Below, one piece after another: positions 24,438-32,280 of a DNA stretch of 64,000 nt; within the stretch, counting starts at the first letter, position 1; each line of letters starts with the position of its first letter. The translations under genes and the position numbers were made by a program. The notes under the pieces are model-generated. The model worked only from the letters and a program-made list of their open reading frames with translations. It did no database searches and had not been told where the DNA came from. Source of the DNA: Streptomyces xanthii. GTDB lineage: Bacteria > Actinomycetota > Actinomycetes > Streptomycetales > Streptomycetaceae. Where the stretch lies: positions 6,820,001 through 6,884,000 of the forward strand of contig NZ_CP061281.1 in NCBI RefSeq assembly GCF_014621695.1. The letters are read 5' to 3'.

Positions 24438-24489
24438 GCCGCCATCTTCGCCCATGGGGGCCCGCTTGCCTCGGTCAGGTAGTGCATCG

Positions 24490-24505
24490 TTGACGTAGTA
24501 CTACG
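24490..24505 (+). promoter_or_regulatory. Hydrolase promoter -35 with PadR operator palindrome
   Basis: TTGACG (24490-24495) looks like a -35 box, and the perfect 12-bp palindrome CGTAGTACTACG (24494-24505) overlaps it; a TATGGT-like -10 follows near 24515. Position between the divergent PadR and hydrolase genes suggests repression of both. Inferred from symmetry and location. Confidence 0.5.
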
Positions 24506-24566
24506 ACACCGATGTATGGTGAATGCGCAGGGCGACGGGCATGAACTGGGCGGAGAGGGGACCGGG

Positions 24567-25319
24567 ATGCGGCAGGCGGCGTTCGACGGGCGGGGGAGTT
24601 GCATCCGCTGGACCGAGACGGAGGGGGAGGAGCCCGCGCGCGTGTACGTGCACGGACTCGGCGCGGCCTCGACCGTCTATCACGCGCACATCGCGTCCCG
24701 GCCCGAACTGGCGGGCCGCCGCTCGCTGTTCGTGGATCTGCCCGGGCACGGCATCAGCGACCGCCCCGCCGACTTCGGGTACGCGCTGGAGGATCACGCG
24801 GACGCGCTGGCGGCGGCGCTCGACGCGGCCGGGGTGCGCGACGCGGAGATCGTCGGACACAGCATGGGCGGCGCCGTGGCCATCGTGCTCGCGCACCGGC
24901 GCGGCGATCTCGTCTCACGCCTGGTCGTGACCGAGGGCAACCTCGACCCGTACCCGCCCGCCCGGGCGGGCAGCAGCGGCATCAGCTCGTACGGGGAAGA
25001 GGAGTTCGTGTCGGGTGGTGGTCACGCGCGCGTGCTGGAGAAGGTCGGCCCCACCTGGGCGGCCACCATGCGCCTGGCCGACCCGCTCGGTCTGTATCGC
25101 ACGGCCCGCGGGCTGGCGCGCGGCACCGAGCCGACCATGCGCCGCATGCTGGAGGACCTTCGGGTCGAACGGGTCTACCTCCAGGGCGAGTTGAGCGGCG
25201 AGCCGGCCGGCGCCGCCGATCTGGCGGCGTCCGGGGTCGAGGTCGTGCGGGTGCCGGGCGCGGGGCACAACGTCATGTTCGACGCCCCCGCCGCCTTCGC
25301 CGCGGCTGTACGGGGCTGA
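24567..25319 (+). CDS. Alpha/beta hydrolase
   Basis: 250 residues. The nucleophile elbow is GHSMGGAVA, the oxyanion region VHGLGAAST, the acid probably lies in VYLQGELSGEP, and the His in GAGHNVMFDAPAAF. The family covers esterases, haloperoxidase-like enzymes and C-C hydrolases; the substrate is unknown. The ATG at 24567 is chosen for GGAGAGGGG upstream; an earlier ATG at 24516 lies within the promoter-operator stretch. Control by the divergent PadR protein is likely, which hints at a role in handling a small toxic or signalling compound. Confidence 0.8.
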   Translation: MRQAAFDGRGSCIRWTETEGEEPARVYVHGLGAASTVYHAHIASRPELAGRRSLFVDLPGHGISDRPADFGYALEDHADALAAALDAAGVRDAEIVGHSMGGAVAIVLAHRRGDLVSRLVVTEGNLDPYPPARAGSSGISSYGEEEFVSGGGHARVLEKVGPTWAATMRLADPLGLYRTARGLARGTEPTMRRMLEDLRVERVYLQGELSGEPAGAADLAASGVEVVRVPGAGHNVMFDAPAAFAAAVRG

Positions 25320-25347
25320 GGGGCGCGGGTCGGGCACCTGGCCCCTC
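25318..25347. terminator. Candidate terminator between convergent genes
   Basis: GAGGGGC (25318-25324) pairs with GCCCCTC (25341-25347) across a 16-base loop; the left arm includes part of the hydrolase stop codon. It sits between the convergent hydrolase and methyltransferase genes. Confidence 0.45.
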
Positions 25348-25353
25348 CCCGGA

Positions 25354-25953
25354 TCAGCCCTCGCGGACGGCCAGAGCGAGGAAGCGCGTGTCCTCGTCCA
25401 CGTACGACGTCATGCGCCAGCCCGTCGCCGCCAGCAGGGGGCGGAGCTGCGGCTCGGCTCTCAGGTCGTCCGGGGTGATCTCCCGCCCGTGCCGTGCGGC
25501 GAGCGCCGCGCGGCCGATCGGGTGGAACAGCGCCAGGAGTCCACCGGGCCGGACCACGCGCGCGAGCTCGGCCAAGTCCCGCTTCGGATCCGGAAGATGG
25601 GAGATCAGGCCCGCGCCGAACACGGCGTCGAGCGAGCCGGACGCCAGCGGCAGCCGGGAGACGTCCGCCAGGAGCAGGTGCCCGGAGCGGTCACGGCCGG
25701 CGCGCACGGCGGCCCGCAGCATCGCCGGCGTCAGATCCGCCCCGAGGACCACTCCGGACGGCCCGACGGCCGCGCGCAGCGCCGGAAGGGCCCGGCCCGT
25801 GCCGCAGCCGGCGTCCAGCACTCTGCCGCCCGGACGCAGGCCGAGCGTGGCGATCGCGGCCTCGTACGCCGGACCGTCGTCCGGGAAACGGGCGTCCCAG
25901 TCGGCGGCCCGGGATGTGAAGAACTCCTGTACACGCGTCCGGTCGTCGTTCAT
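25354..25953 (-). CDS. Class I SAM-dependent methyltransferase
   Basis: 199 residues. SAM-binding motif I is VLDAGCGTG near residue 44, motif II is the acidic VLGADLTPAML, and motif IV is the SLDAVFGAGLISHLPDP stretch, the UbiE/small-molecule methyltransferase pattern. The substrate is not predictable. The ATG at 25953 (MNDDRTR) is preferred; in-frame starts 9 and 42 bases upstream are possible. It is divergent from the MHYT/conservon operon, with about 220 bases between. Confidence 0.8.
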   Translation of the reverse strand: MNDDRTRVQEFFTSRAADWDARFPDDGPAYEAAIATLGLRPGGRVLDAGCGTGRALPALRAAVGPSGVVLGADLTPAMLRAAVRAGRDRSGHLLLADVSRLPLASGSLDAVFGAGLISHLPDPKRDLAELARVVRPGGLLALFHPIGRAALAARHGREITPDDLRAEPQLRPLLAATGWRMTSYVDEDTRFLALAVREG

Positions 25954-26019
25954 GCGCTCCATGATGACGGAGGGCACCGACAGACGGGATGCCACGAACG
26001 AGGGACGGTGCGATCGAAA

Positions 26020-26035
26020 GGTCCGGTTCCGGACC
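26020..26035. promoter_or_regulatory. Palindrome upstream of the MHYT-conservon operon
   Basis: GGTCCGGTTCCGGACC has perfect 7-bp arms around TT, and both sides carry GAAAG-like flanks (CGAAAG to the left, CGAAAG to the right). It lies in the divergent region about 137 bases ahead of the MHYT gene. A two-base loop disfavours an RNA hairpin, so a dimeric DNA operator is more likely. Proposed from symmetry only. Confidence 0.4.
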
Positions 26036-26171
26036 GAAAGCTTCGGATGCGCGTGCGGTGCACACGTTCGACCCTGACGCGATCGTTCCGTACCGCATCT
26101 CTGTCATATTCCAGCAGTTTTCGAAATGCGCCCCTGTTGTGCGCCCCTGTCGCGACTAGCGTCCCGGGGCC

Positions 26172-26945
26172 ATGGGACACCTGGACCACGCAGCCTTCGG
26201 TTGGCTGACCCCCGTGCTGTCGTACGTCATGGCCTGCATCGGCGCCGCGCTCGGCCTGCGCTGCACCGTGCGCGCCCTCGCCAACACGGGCCGCGCCCGC
26301 CGCAACTGGCTGATCACCGCAGCCTCCGCCATCGGCACCGGCATCTGGACGATGCACTTCGTCGCCATGCTCGGCTTCAGCGTCACCGGAACCGAGATCC
26401 GCTACAACGTGCCGCTCACCATCCTCAGCCTCGTCGTCGCCGTGACCGTCGTCGGCGCCGGGGTCTTCGCCGTCGGCTACAGCCGCGACCGCAACCGGGC
26501 CCTCGCCCTCGGCGGCCTCACCACCGGACTCGGCGTCGCGAGCATGCACTACATGGGCATGGCCGCCCTGCGCCTGCACGGGCACGTCGCCTACGACCCG
26601 CTCCTCGTCACGCTCTCCGTGGTCATCGCGGTCGTCGCGGCGACCGCCGCCCTGTGGGCCGGCCTCAACATCAAGTCCCCGGCGGCCGTCGCCGTCGCCT
26701 GCCTCGTCATGGGCGGCGCCGTCAGCAGCATGCACTACACCGGAATGATGGCCGTGAGCGTCCGCGTGACGCCCTCCACGGCCGTGCTCCCGGGGGCGAC
26801 GGCGATGCAGTTCATCTTCCCGCTCGCCGTGGGACTCGGCTCCTACCTCTTCCTGACCTCGGCGTTCGTCGCCCTCTCCCCGACCGCCGACGAACGCGAG
26901 GCCTCCGCCTCCGCCCAGCGGCCGCTGGAGAGCCTGGTCCGCTGA
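26172..26945 (+). CDS. MHYT-domain membrane sensor protein
   Basis: 257 residues with about seven membrane helices. Three MHYT-type motifs are seen at expected intervals: WTMHFVAM, SMHYMGM and SMHYTGM. The MHYT domain is thought to bind copper or another metal and to sense O2, CO or NO at the outer membrane face. Here it stands alone, without an attached GGDEF or kinase domain. The cvnA kinase gene starts 44 bases downstream on the same strand, so it is probably the first gene of the conservon operon and may be its input sensor (inference). The ATG at 26172 follows a GGGGCC spacer. Confidence 0.88.
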   Translation: MGHLDHAAFGWLTPVLSYVMACIGAALGLRCTVRALANTGRARRNWLITAASAIGTGIWTMHFVAMLGFSVTGTEIRYNVPLTILSLVVAVTVVGAGVFAVGYSRDRNRALALGGLTTGLGVASMHYMGMAALRLHGHVAYDPLLVTLSVVIAVVAATAALWAGLNIKSPAAVAVACLVMGGAVSSMHYTGMMAVSVRVTPSTAVLPGATAMQFIFPLAVGLGSYLFLTSAFVALSPTADEREASASAQRPLESLVR

Positions 26946-26989
26946 CGGACCGGCCGCGCCCACCCGCCCACCACCCGATCGAGGAGGCC

Positions 26990-29533
26990 ATGCGCCCGCC
27001 CCGCCGAACGCCCCGCCCCGGCCCGTCGCCGACCACCCCCGCGCCCGCGGCGCGCGGACGGCGCGCGCACGCCGGGCCGCCCGCCGCCGAGGACGCGGCG
27101 GAGCCGGAGCCCCGCCGCACCGCGCCACCCGCGCGCGCGGGCCGCCGGCACCTCAGACCCCGCACCGTACGGGCCAAGATCGTCTGCCTCCTGATGGTGC
27201 CGGTCGTCTCGCTCCTCGCCCTGTGGGCGTACGCCACCGTCAGCACCGCCCAGGACATCGCGCGCCTGCGGCAGTTGCAGCGGGTCGACGCCGCCGTCCG
27301 CGAGCCCGTCACCGCGGCCGTCGCCGCCCTCCAGGCGGAGCGCACCGCCGCCGTCGGCTACGCCACCGCCCCCGCCGCCGCACGCGGCGAGGAGCTCAAG
27401 CGCCTCGGCGCCGTCACCGACCGCACCGTCGCCGCCCTGCGCCTGGGCCGCGACAACTCCGTCGCGGACGGCGCGGACCTGCCCCGGGGCGTCGCGGACC
27501 GGCTCCGCACGTTCCTCACCGACACGGGACGGCTGCGCGCCGCACGCGCCGACGTCCTGGAGCGCCGCACCACCTGGGACGACGCCTACCGGCAGTACAC
27601 CGACAGCATCGCCACCGCCTTCACCGTCAGCGGCGCCCTCACCGGCATCCAGGACGCCGAACTCGGCTCCGACGCGCGCGTGCTGCTCGAGTTCGGCCGC
27701 TCCGGGGAGATGCTCGCCCGCGAGGACACCCTTCTGGTGAGCGCCGGCCACGCGGGCACCCTGGACGGCGAACGCCTGCGCCTGTTCACCGGCGCCGTCG
27801 ACACCCGAAGGGCCCTCGCCGACAGCGCCGCCACCGACCTGCGCGGCCCCGAACGGGCCCGCTGGCACGACCTCCTGAAGGGCGGCGCCTACGCCGACGT
27901 ACGCGACGTCGAGGACCGCACCCTCACGGCACGCCCCGGCGCAAAAGCTCTCGCCGAGGCCTCCGACGCGGCCTGGGGACGCGCGCACACCACCGTCCAG
28001 GACGGCATGCGGACCATCGAGACGGACGCCGCGCGCAGCGCCGCCGACCGCGCCGACCCGCTGGGCCGCGGGCTGCTCACGCCCGCCGGAGCGGCCGTCC
28101 TGCTCGGCCTGCTCGCCGTGGCCGCCTCCCTCGTGATCTCCGTACGGATCGGCCGCGGACTCGTCGTCGAACTCGTCAGTCTGCGCAACACCGCCCTGGA
28201 GATCGCCCGCCACAAACTGCCGAGCACCATGCGCAAACTCCGGGCCGGCGAGGAGATCGACGTCGACGTCGAGGCCCCGCCGGGACCGCCGGCCGAGGAC
28301 GAGACCGCCCAGGTCTCCGAGGCCCTCACGACCGTTCACCGCGCGGCCCTGCACGCCGCCGTGGAACGCGCCGAGCTCGCCAGCGGCATCTCCGGCGTCT
28401 TCGTGAACCTCGCCCGCCGCAGCCAGGTCCTCGTCCACCGCCAACTCGGGCTCCTGGACAGCATGGAGCGCCGCGCCGACGACCCGAACGAGCTCAGCGA
28501 CCTGTTCCGGCTCGACCACCTCACCACCCGGATGCGCCGCCACGCCGAGAGCCTGATCATCCTCTCCGGCGCCGCCCCCGGCCGAGCCTGGCGCATGCCT
28601 GTCCCGCTGACGAACGTCGTCCGCGCGGCGGTCTCCGAGATCGAGGACTACGCGCGCGTGGAGGTGCGTCAGCTCGCGGCCGCCCACGTCACCGGCGCGG
28701 CCGTCGCCGACGTCACGCACCTGCTCGCCGAACTCGTCGAGAACGCCGCCCAGTTCTCGCCCCCGCACACCAAGGTGCGCGTCAGCGGCGAACTCGTCGG
28801 CAACGGCTACGCGATCGAGATCGAGGACCGCGGACTCGGCATGGGCAAGGAGACCCTCGACGAGGCGAACAGCCGCATCGAGCACTCCGAGGCGCTCGAC
28901 CTGTTCGACAGCGACCGGCTCGGCCTCTTCGTGGTCAGCCGTCTCGCCCACCGGCACGACGTCAAGGTGCATCTGCGCGCCTCGCCCTACGGAGGCACCA
29001 CCGCCGTCGTCCTGCTGCCCACCCCGCTGCTGCACAAGGACAGCCCCGACCGCACCGGAGGCGAAGCACAGGAGACCGAAGAGACGCGCCTCCACGCGCG
29101 CGTGCCCGAGACCGAGCCCGAGACGGCAGACATGAACCACCACTCCGTACCGGCCTCCGGCGCCCGCCCGGCCCTGGCCCCGGCCGCGGCGCCCGAGCCG
29201 GAGACACCCCGGCACCCGCCCGGCGTCACCGCCCTCCGGGTGCGCAGGGACCCGCCCGACGAAGGCCCCCGCCACCCCGCGGGCGACGACGAGGGCTCCC
29301 TCGACGGCCTGCCCCGCCGCGTACGGCAGGCCAGCCTCGCGCCCCAACTGCGCGAACGACCCGAACAGAAGGCCCACCCCGCGCGCGTCCCGCAGCCGGA
29401 CGACCGCACCCCCGAACAGGCCAGGGCCCGGATGACGTCCTTCCGGGACGGCTGGGCCAGAGGCGGCGGACGCCGGCCCGGCGGCCACGGCTTCGAACCC
29501 GGTGGCCACAGCATCGAAGGAGACCGCACATGA
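26990..29533 (+). CDS. Conservon sensor histidine kinase-like protein CvnA (nitrate-sensing domain)
   Basis: 847 residues. After a Pro/Arg-rich start, the first membrane helix is about residues 63-83 (IVCLLMVPVVSLLALWAY). An extracellular nitrate/nitrite-sensing-type domain follows to a second helix at about residue 360 (AVLLGLLAVAASLVISV). The cytoplasmic kinase part has the family block NLARRSQVLVHRQLGLLDSME and the ATPase N-box ELVENAAQFSPP with the glycine box GLGMG. It ends in a 190-residue disordered tail rich in Pro/Arg/Glu. CvnA proteins anchor the CvnB-C-D complex at the membrane. GAGGAGG precedes the ATG. Its stop overlaps cvnB as ATGA. Confidence 0.92.
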   Translation: MRPPRRTPRPGPSPTTPAPAARGRRAHAGPPAAEDAAEPEPRRTAPPARAGRRHLRPRTVRAKIVCLLMVPVVSLLALWAYATVSTAQDIARLRQLQRVDAAVREPVTAAVAALQAERTAAVGYATAPAAARGEELKRLGAVTDRTVAALRLGRDNSVADGADLPRGVADRLRTFLTDTGRLRAARADVLERRTTWDDAYRQYTDSIATAFTVSGALTGIQDAELGSDARVLLEFGRSGEMLAREDTLLVSAGHAGTLDGERLRLFTGAVDTRRALADSAATDLRGPERARWHDLLKGGAYADVRDVEDRTLTARPGAKALAEASDAAWGRAHTTVQDGMRTIETDAARSAADRADPLGRGLLTPAGAAVLLGLLAVAASLVISVRIGRGLVVELVSLRNTALEIARHKLPSTMRKLRAGEEIDVDVEAPPGPPAEDETAQVSEALTTVHRAALHAAVERAELASGISGVFVNLARRSQVLVHRQLGLLDSMERRADDPNELSDLFRLDHLTTRMRRHAESLIILSGAAPGRAWRMPVPLTNVVRAAVSEIEDYARVEVRQLAAAHVTGAAVADVTHLLAELVENAAQFSPPHTKVRVSGELVGNGYAIEIEDRGLGMGKETLDEANSRIEHSEALDLFDSDRLGLFVVSRLAHRHDVKVHLRASPYGGTTAVVLLPTPLLHKDSPDRTGGEAQETEETRLHARVPETEPETADMNHHSVPASGARPALAPAAAPEPETPRHPPGVTALRVRRDPPDEGPRHPAGDDEGSLDGLPRRVRQASLAPQLRERPEQKAHPARVPQPDDRTPEQARARMTSFRDGWARGGGRRPGGHGFEPGGHSIEGDRT

Positions 29534-29967
29534 TCAAAGAACCGACCGCGGGCACCGCCCACGGTTCCGGCGAGCTCGACTGGCTCCTCGACGACCTGGT
29601 CCTGCGCGTGACCGAACTGCGGCACGCGGTCGTCCTGTCCAACGACGGCCTCGCCGTGGGCGCCTCGAACGGACTCGGCCGCGAGGACGCCGAGCACCTC
29701 GCCGCCGTCGCCTCCGGGTTCAACAGCCTCGCCAAGGGCACCGGACGGCACTTCGGCACCGGGGGCGTGCGCCAGACGATGGTCGAGATGGACGACGGCT
29801 TCCTGTTCGTCGCCGCCGCCGGAGACGGCTCCTGCCTCGCCGTCCTGAGCACCGTCACGGCCGACATCGGCCTCGTCGCCTACGAGATGGCCCGCCTCGT
29901 CAAGCGCGTGGGGGAGCACCTGTACACCCCGGCGAGATTCGCCGGACAGCCGCCGACGGCGGGCTGA
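29530..29967 (+). CDS. Conservon roadblock/LC7 protein CvnB
   Basis: 145 residues, roadblock/LC7 fold: HAVVLSNDGLAVGAS, then EDAEHLAAVASG and the closing strand GDGSCLAVLS. In conservons CvnB acts as an adaptor between kinase and GTPase, in the manner of GTPase-regulating roadblock proteins. The start overlaps the cvnA stop (29530-29533), so it is translationally coupled. It is closely related to a second roadblock protein 1.7 kb downstream. Confidence 0.92.
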   Translation: MIKEPTAGTAHGSGELDWLLDDLVLRVTELRHAVVLSNDGLAVGASNGLGREDAEHLAAVASGFNSLAKGTGRHFGTGGVRQTMVEMDDGFLFVAAAGDGSCLAVLSTVTADIGLVAYEMARLVKRVGEHLYTPARFAGQPPTAG

Positions 29968-29993
29968 CTCGAGCGGTCGTGGACAGGGTGGAC

Positions 29994-30512
29994 ATGAACG
30001 ACGACAACTTCGCCGAGATGTACCGTAACGTCGCCGCCTACCGGGCCCAGGAAGCCGCCTATCAGGCAGAGGAGGCCGCCTACCGCGCCGAGGAGGAGGG
30101 CGCGCAGCAGGAGCGCGGCAGCCCGGAGGACCCGGGCAGCCAGTGGTTCGACCACGAGGCCGGACCCCTGGTCCGCCCCTACGCGATGACCGGAGGGCGC
30201 ACCACGGCGGGCCCGCAGGGCGTACGGCTCGACCTGATCGCCCTCGTGTCGCTCGACCCCGCCGCTCCCGGCACCCACGACGATCCGGCCCTGGGCCCCG
30301 AGCACAACGCGATCATCGCGCTGTGCCGGATCGAGACCCAGACCGTCGCCGAACTCGCCGCCGGCACGGACCTGCCCGTCGGCGTGGTCCGCGTCCTCCT
30401 GGGCGACCTGCTCGAACAGGGCTGCGTCACGGTCAGCAGGCCGGTGCCGCCCGCACAGCTACCGGACGAGAAGATCCTGAGGGAAGTCATCGATGGGCTC
30501 CGAGCACTCTGA
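29994..30512 (+). CDS. Conservon DUF742 protein CvnC
   Basis: 172 residues. The C-terminal DUF742 domain has the typical signatures LVRPYAMTGGRT and HNAIIALCRIETQTVAELAAGTDLPVGVVRVLLGDL (read in parts), which resemble a winged-helix fold. The N-terminus carries a short Ala/Glu/Tyr repeat (AYRAQEAAYQAEEAAYRAEE) likely to form a helix. AGGGTGG lies ahead of the ATG; GTG codons 15 and 6 bases... within the same short lead are possible alternative starts. It overlaps the GTPase gene by 20 bases. Confidence 0.9.
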   Translation: MNDDNFAEMYRNVAAYRAQEAAYQAEEAAYRAEEEGAQQERGSPEDPGSQWFDHEAGPLVRPYAMTGGRTTAGPQGVRLDLIALVSLDPAAPGTHDDPALGPEHNAIIALCRIETQTVAELAAGTDLPVGVVRVLLGDLLEQGCVTVSRPVPPAQLPDEKILREVIDGLRAL

Positions 30513-31131
30513 CGCGGCACACTCCGACGCTCCGCACTCCGAGGACACGGAGCACGACGTGTCCGCGGCCATGGCACTGAAAATCCTCGTGGCCGGCGGA
30601 TTCGGGGTGGGCAAGACCACCCTCGTGGGCGCGGTCAGCGAGATCCGCCCGCTGCGCACCGAGGAGCAGCTGAGCGAACTCGGCCAGTCCGTGGACGACA
30701 CGGCGGCGGTCGAGCGCAAGACCACCACGACCGTCGCCATGGACTTCGGCCGCATCACCATCAGGTCGGGCCTGTCGCTCTACCTGTTCGGCACTCCCGG
30801 CCAGGACCGCTTCTGGTTCCTGTGGGACGAGCTCTCCCAGGGCGCGCTCGGCGCGGTCGTCCTCGCCGACACGCGCCGCCTGGAGGACTGCTTCCCGGCC
30901 GTCGACTACTTCGAACACCGGAGCATCCCCTTCGTCGTGGCCGTCAACTGCTTCGCGGGCGCCCGGGCGCACCACGAGCAGGACGTGGCGCGGGCCCTCG
31001 ACCTGGACACCGGCACGCCGGTGGTCCTGTGCGACGCCCGCAAGAAGGACTCGGGAAAGGAGGTCCTGATCAGGCTGGTCGAGTACGCCGGGCGGATGCA
31101 CACCGCCCGGCTCCTCGACTCGGTCGGCTGA
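30493..31131 (+). CDS. Conservon GTPase/ATP-GTP-binding protein CvnD
   Basis: 212 residues. The P-loop is GGFGVGKTT, the switch II region LFGTPGQDRFWF, and the fourth G motif position reads AVNCFAG instead of NKxD, as is usual in this family. It begins with a His/Ser/Asp-rich stretch (SEHSDAAHSDAPHSEDTEH). CvnD is the signalling GTPase that cycles with CvnA-B-C. The ATG at 30493 lies inside cvnC, so expression is coupled to it. It is the last gene in the core conservon; the flavoprotein gene that follows is convergent. Confidence 0.92.
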   Translation: MGSEHSDAAHSDAPHSEDTEHDVSAAMALKILVAGGFGVGKTTLVGAVSEIRPLRTEEQLSELGQSVDDTAAVERKTTTTVAMDFGRITIRSGLSLYLFGTPGQDRFWFLWDELSQGALGAVVLADTRRLEDCFPAVDYFEHRSIPFVVAVNCFAGARAHHEQDVARALDLDTGTPVVLCDARKKDSGKEVLIRLVEYAGRMHTARLLDSVG

Positions 31132-31140
31132 CCGGACGGC

Positions 31141-31569
31141 TCAGCTCGACACGCCGGCCACGGACACGACCTTCTCGATCTTCACGCGGACGACGAGTTC
31201 GCCCGGCACGCCGTTGCGCCGGCCGAACTCCTCCGCACGGTCCGCGCCCATGTAGCGCGCGCCGATCCGCGTGGCCGAATCCAGCAACTCGTCCGCGTCC
31301 TCGCTCAGTTCGGCCCGGCCCTGGATCGTCACGAACGAGAACGGCGGCCGCTCGTCGTCGACGCACAGCGCCAGCCGTCCGTCCCGGGCGAGGTTGCGGC
31401 CCTTCACCGTGTCCTTCCCGGTGTTGAACAGGATGTCCTCGCCGTCCAGGACGAACCAGACGGGCGCGACGTGCGGACTGCCGTCGGCCCGTGTGGTGGA
31501 CAGTTTCGCGGTGCGGGTGCCCGCCGAGACGAAGGCCCGCCATTCCTCATCGGTCATCTTGTGTGCCAT
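31141..31569 (-). CDS. PPOX-class flavin/F420-dependent oxidoreductase
   Basis: 142 residues, split beta-barrel of the pyridoxamine-phosphate-oxidase type: TAKLSTTRADGSPHVAPVWFVLDG, then DTVKGRNLARDGRLALCVDD and the Glu/Arg-rich closing strands. In actinomycetes this class binds F420 or FMN and reduces varied small molecules; which cofactor applies is not certain. AAGGAGG is found at good spacing before the ATG. It is convergent with cvnD, nine bases apart, and divergent from the second roadblock gene. Confidence 0.82.
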   Translation of the reverse strand: MAHKMTDEEWRAFVSAGTRTAKLSTTRADGSPHVAPVWFVLDGEDILFNTGKDTVKGRNLARDGRLALCVDDERPPFSFVTIQGRAELSEDADELLDSATRIGARYMGADRAEEFGRRNGVPGELVVRVKIEKVVSVAGVSS

Positions 31570-31681
31570 GAGGTCATCCTCCTTGCCCGGACGCCGGTCG
31601 TGGGGAAGGCTGGCGAAACAGCTCCCCGGAGCGGGGGAGCGGACCGTACGGCGGGCCACACGGAAGCGGGGAGACGGGATC

Positions 31682-32095
31682 ATGGGGCAGAGCGAGGGAC
31701 TCGGCTGGCTGCTGGACGACCTGACGGAGCGGGTCGAGCAGGTGCGGCACGCGCTGGTTCTGTCCAACGACGGACTGGTCACGGGCGCCAGCGCCGGGCT
31801 GCGCCGGGAGGACGCCGAGCATCTCGCGGCCGTCTCGTCCGGGTTGCACAGCCTAGCCAAGGGCTCGGGCCGGCACTTCGGCGTGGGCGGCGTCCGCCAG
31901 ACGATGATCGAGTTCGACGACGCGGTGCTCTTCGTCACCGCCGCCGGCGACGGCAGCTGCCTCTGCGTCCTCAGCGGGGCCGAGGCGGACATCGGCCAGG
32001 TCGCGTACGAGATGACTCTGCTCGTCAATCGCGTCGGCGAGCATCTCGGTGTCGACGCGCGCAAGCCCGAGCACCGCTCCGCGTCAGAGGTCTGA
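31682..32095 (+). CDS. Second roadblock/LC7 protein, CvnB paralogue
   Basis: 137 residues, clearly paralogous to the CvnB at 29530: shared runs include RREDAEHLAAVSSG, SLAKGSGRHFG, GVRQTM and the end LVNRVGEHL. There is no kinase, DUF742 or GTPase gene directly after it, so it is an orphan or a spare partner for the nearby conservon. GGGGAG precedes the ATG. It is divergent from the PPOX gene with 112 bases between. A role as alternative adaptor to CvnA or CvnD is inferred from similarity and proximity. Confidence 0.88.
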   Translation: MGQSEGLGWLLDDLTERVEQVRHALVLSNDGLVTGASAGLRREDAEHLAAVSSGLHSLAKGSGRHFGVGGVRQTMIEFDDAVLFVTAAGDGSCLCVLSGAEADIGQVAYEMTLLVNRVGEHLGVDARKPEHRSASEV

Positions 32096-32280
32096 CCTTC
32101 CGCGACAGAGTCCCGACCAGGCTCTGACCAGGGCGTTTCGATCTCCACCGCGCCGGGTCCCGATCCGTCGGCCGAAGTTATCCACAGGCTCCGACGCCGA
32201 TCGCTGGATCCGGCTACGGTTTCTCCCGAGCGGTCACGGAGAGTGACTGCCCGGACATCGGGACGACGGGGGACAGGGCC

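Noticed and set aside
26843-29509. Long minus-strand open frame antisense to cvnA
   Set aside because: No recognisable domain, composition of a shadow frame; cvnA on the plus strand is well supported.
30493-31131. Missing NKxD motif in the conservon GTPase
   Set aside because: The NCF sequence at this position is, to my knowledge, usual in CvnD proteins, so it is not a defect of this copy.
32178-32186. Exact DnaA box TTATCCACA upstream of the DUF6397 gene
   Set aside because: A single box without neighbours, dnaA or dnaN; Streptomyces origins have many boxes, mostly TTGTCCACA. It is more likely chance or a single regulatory site.
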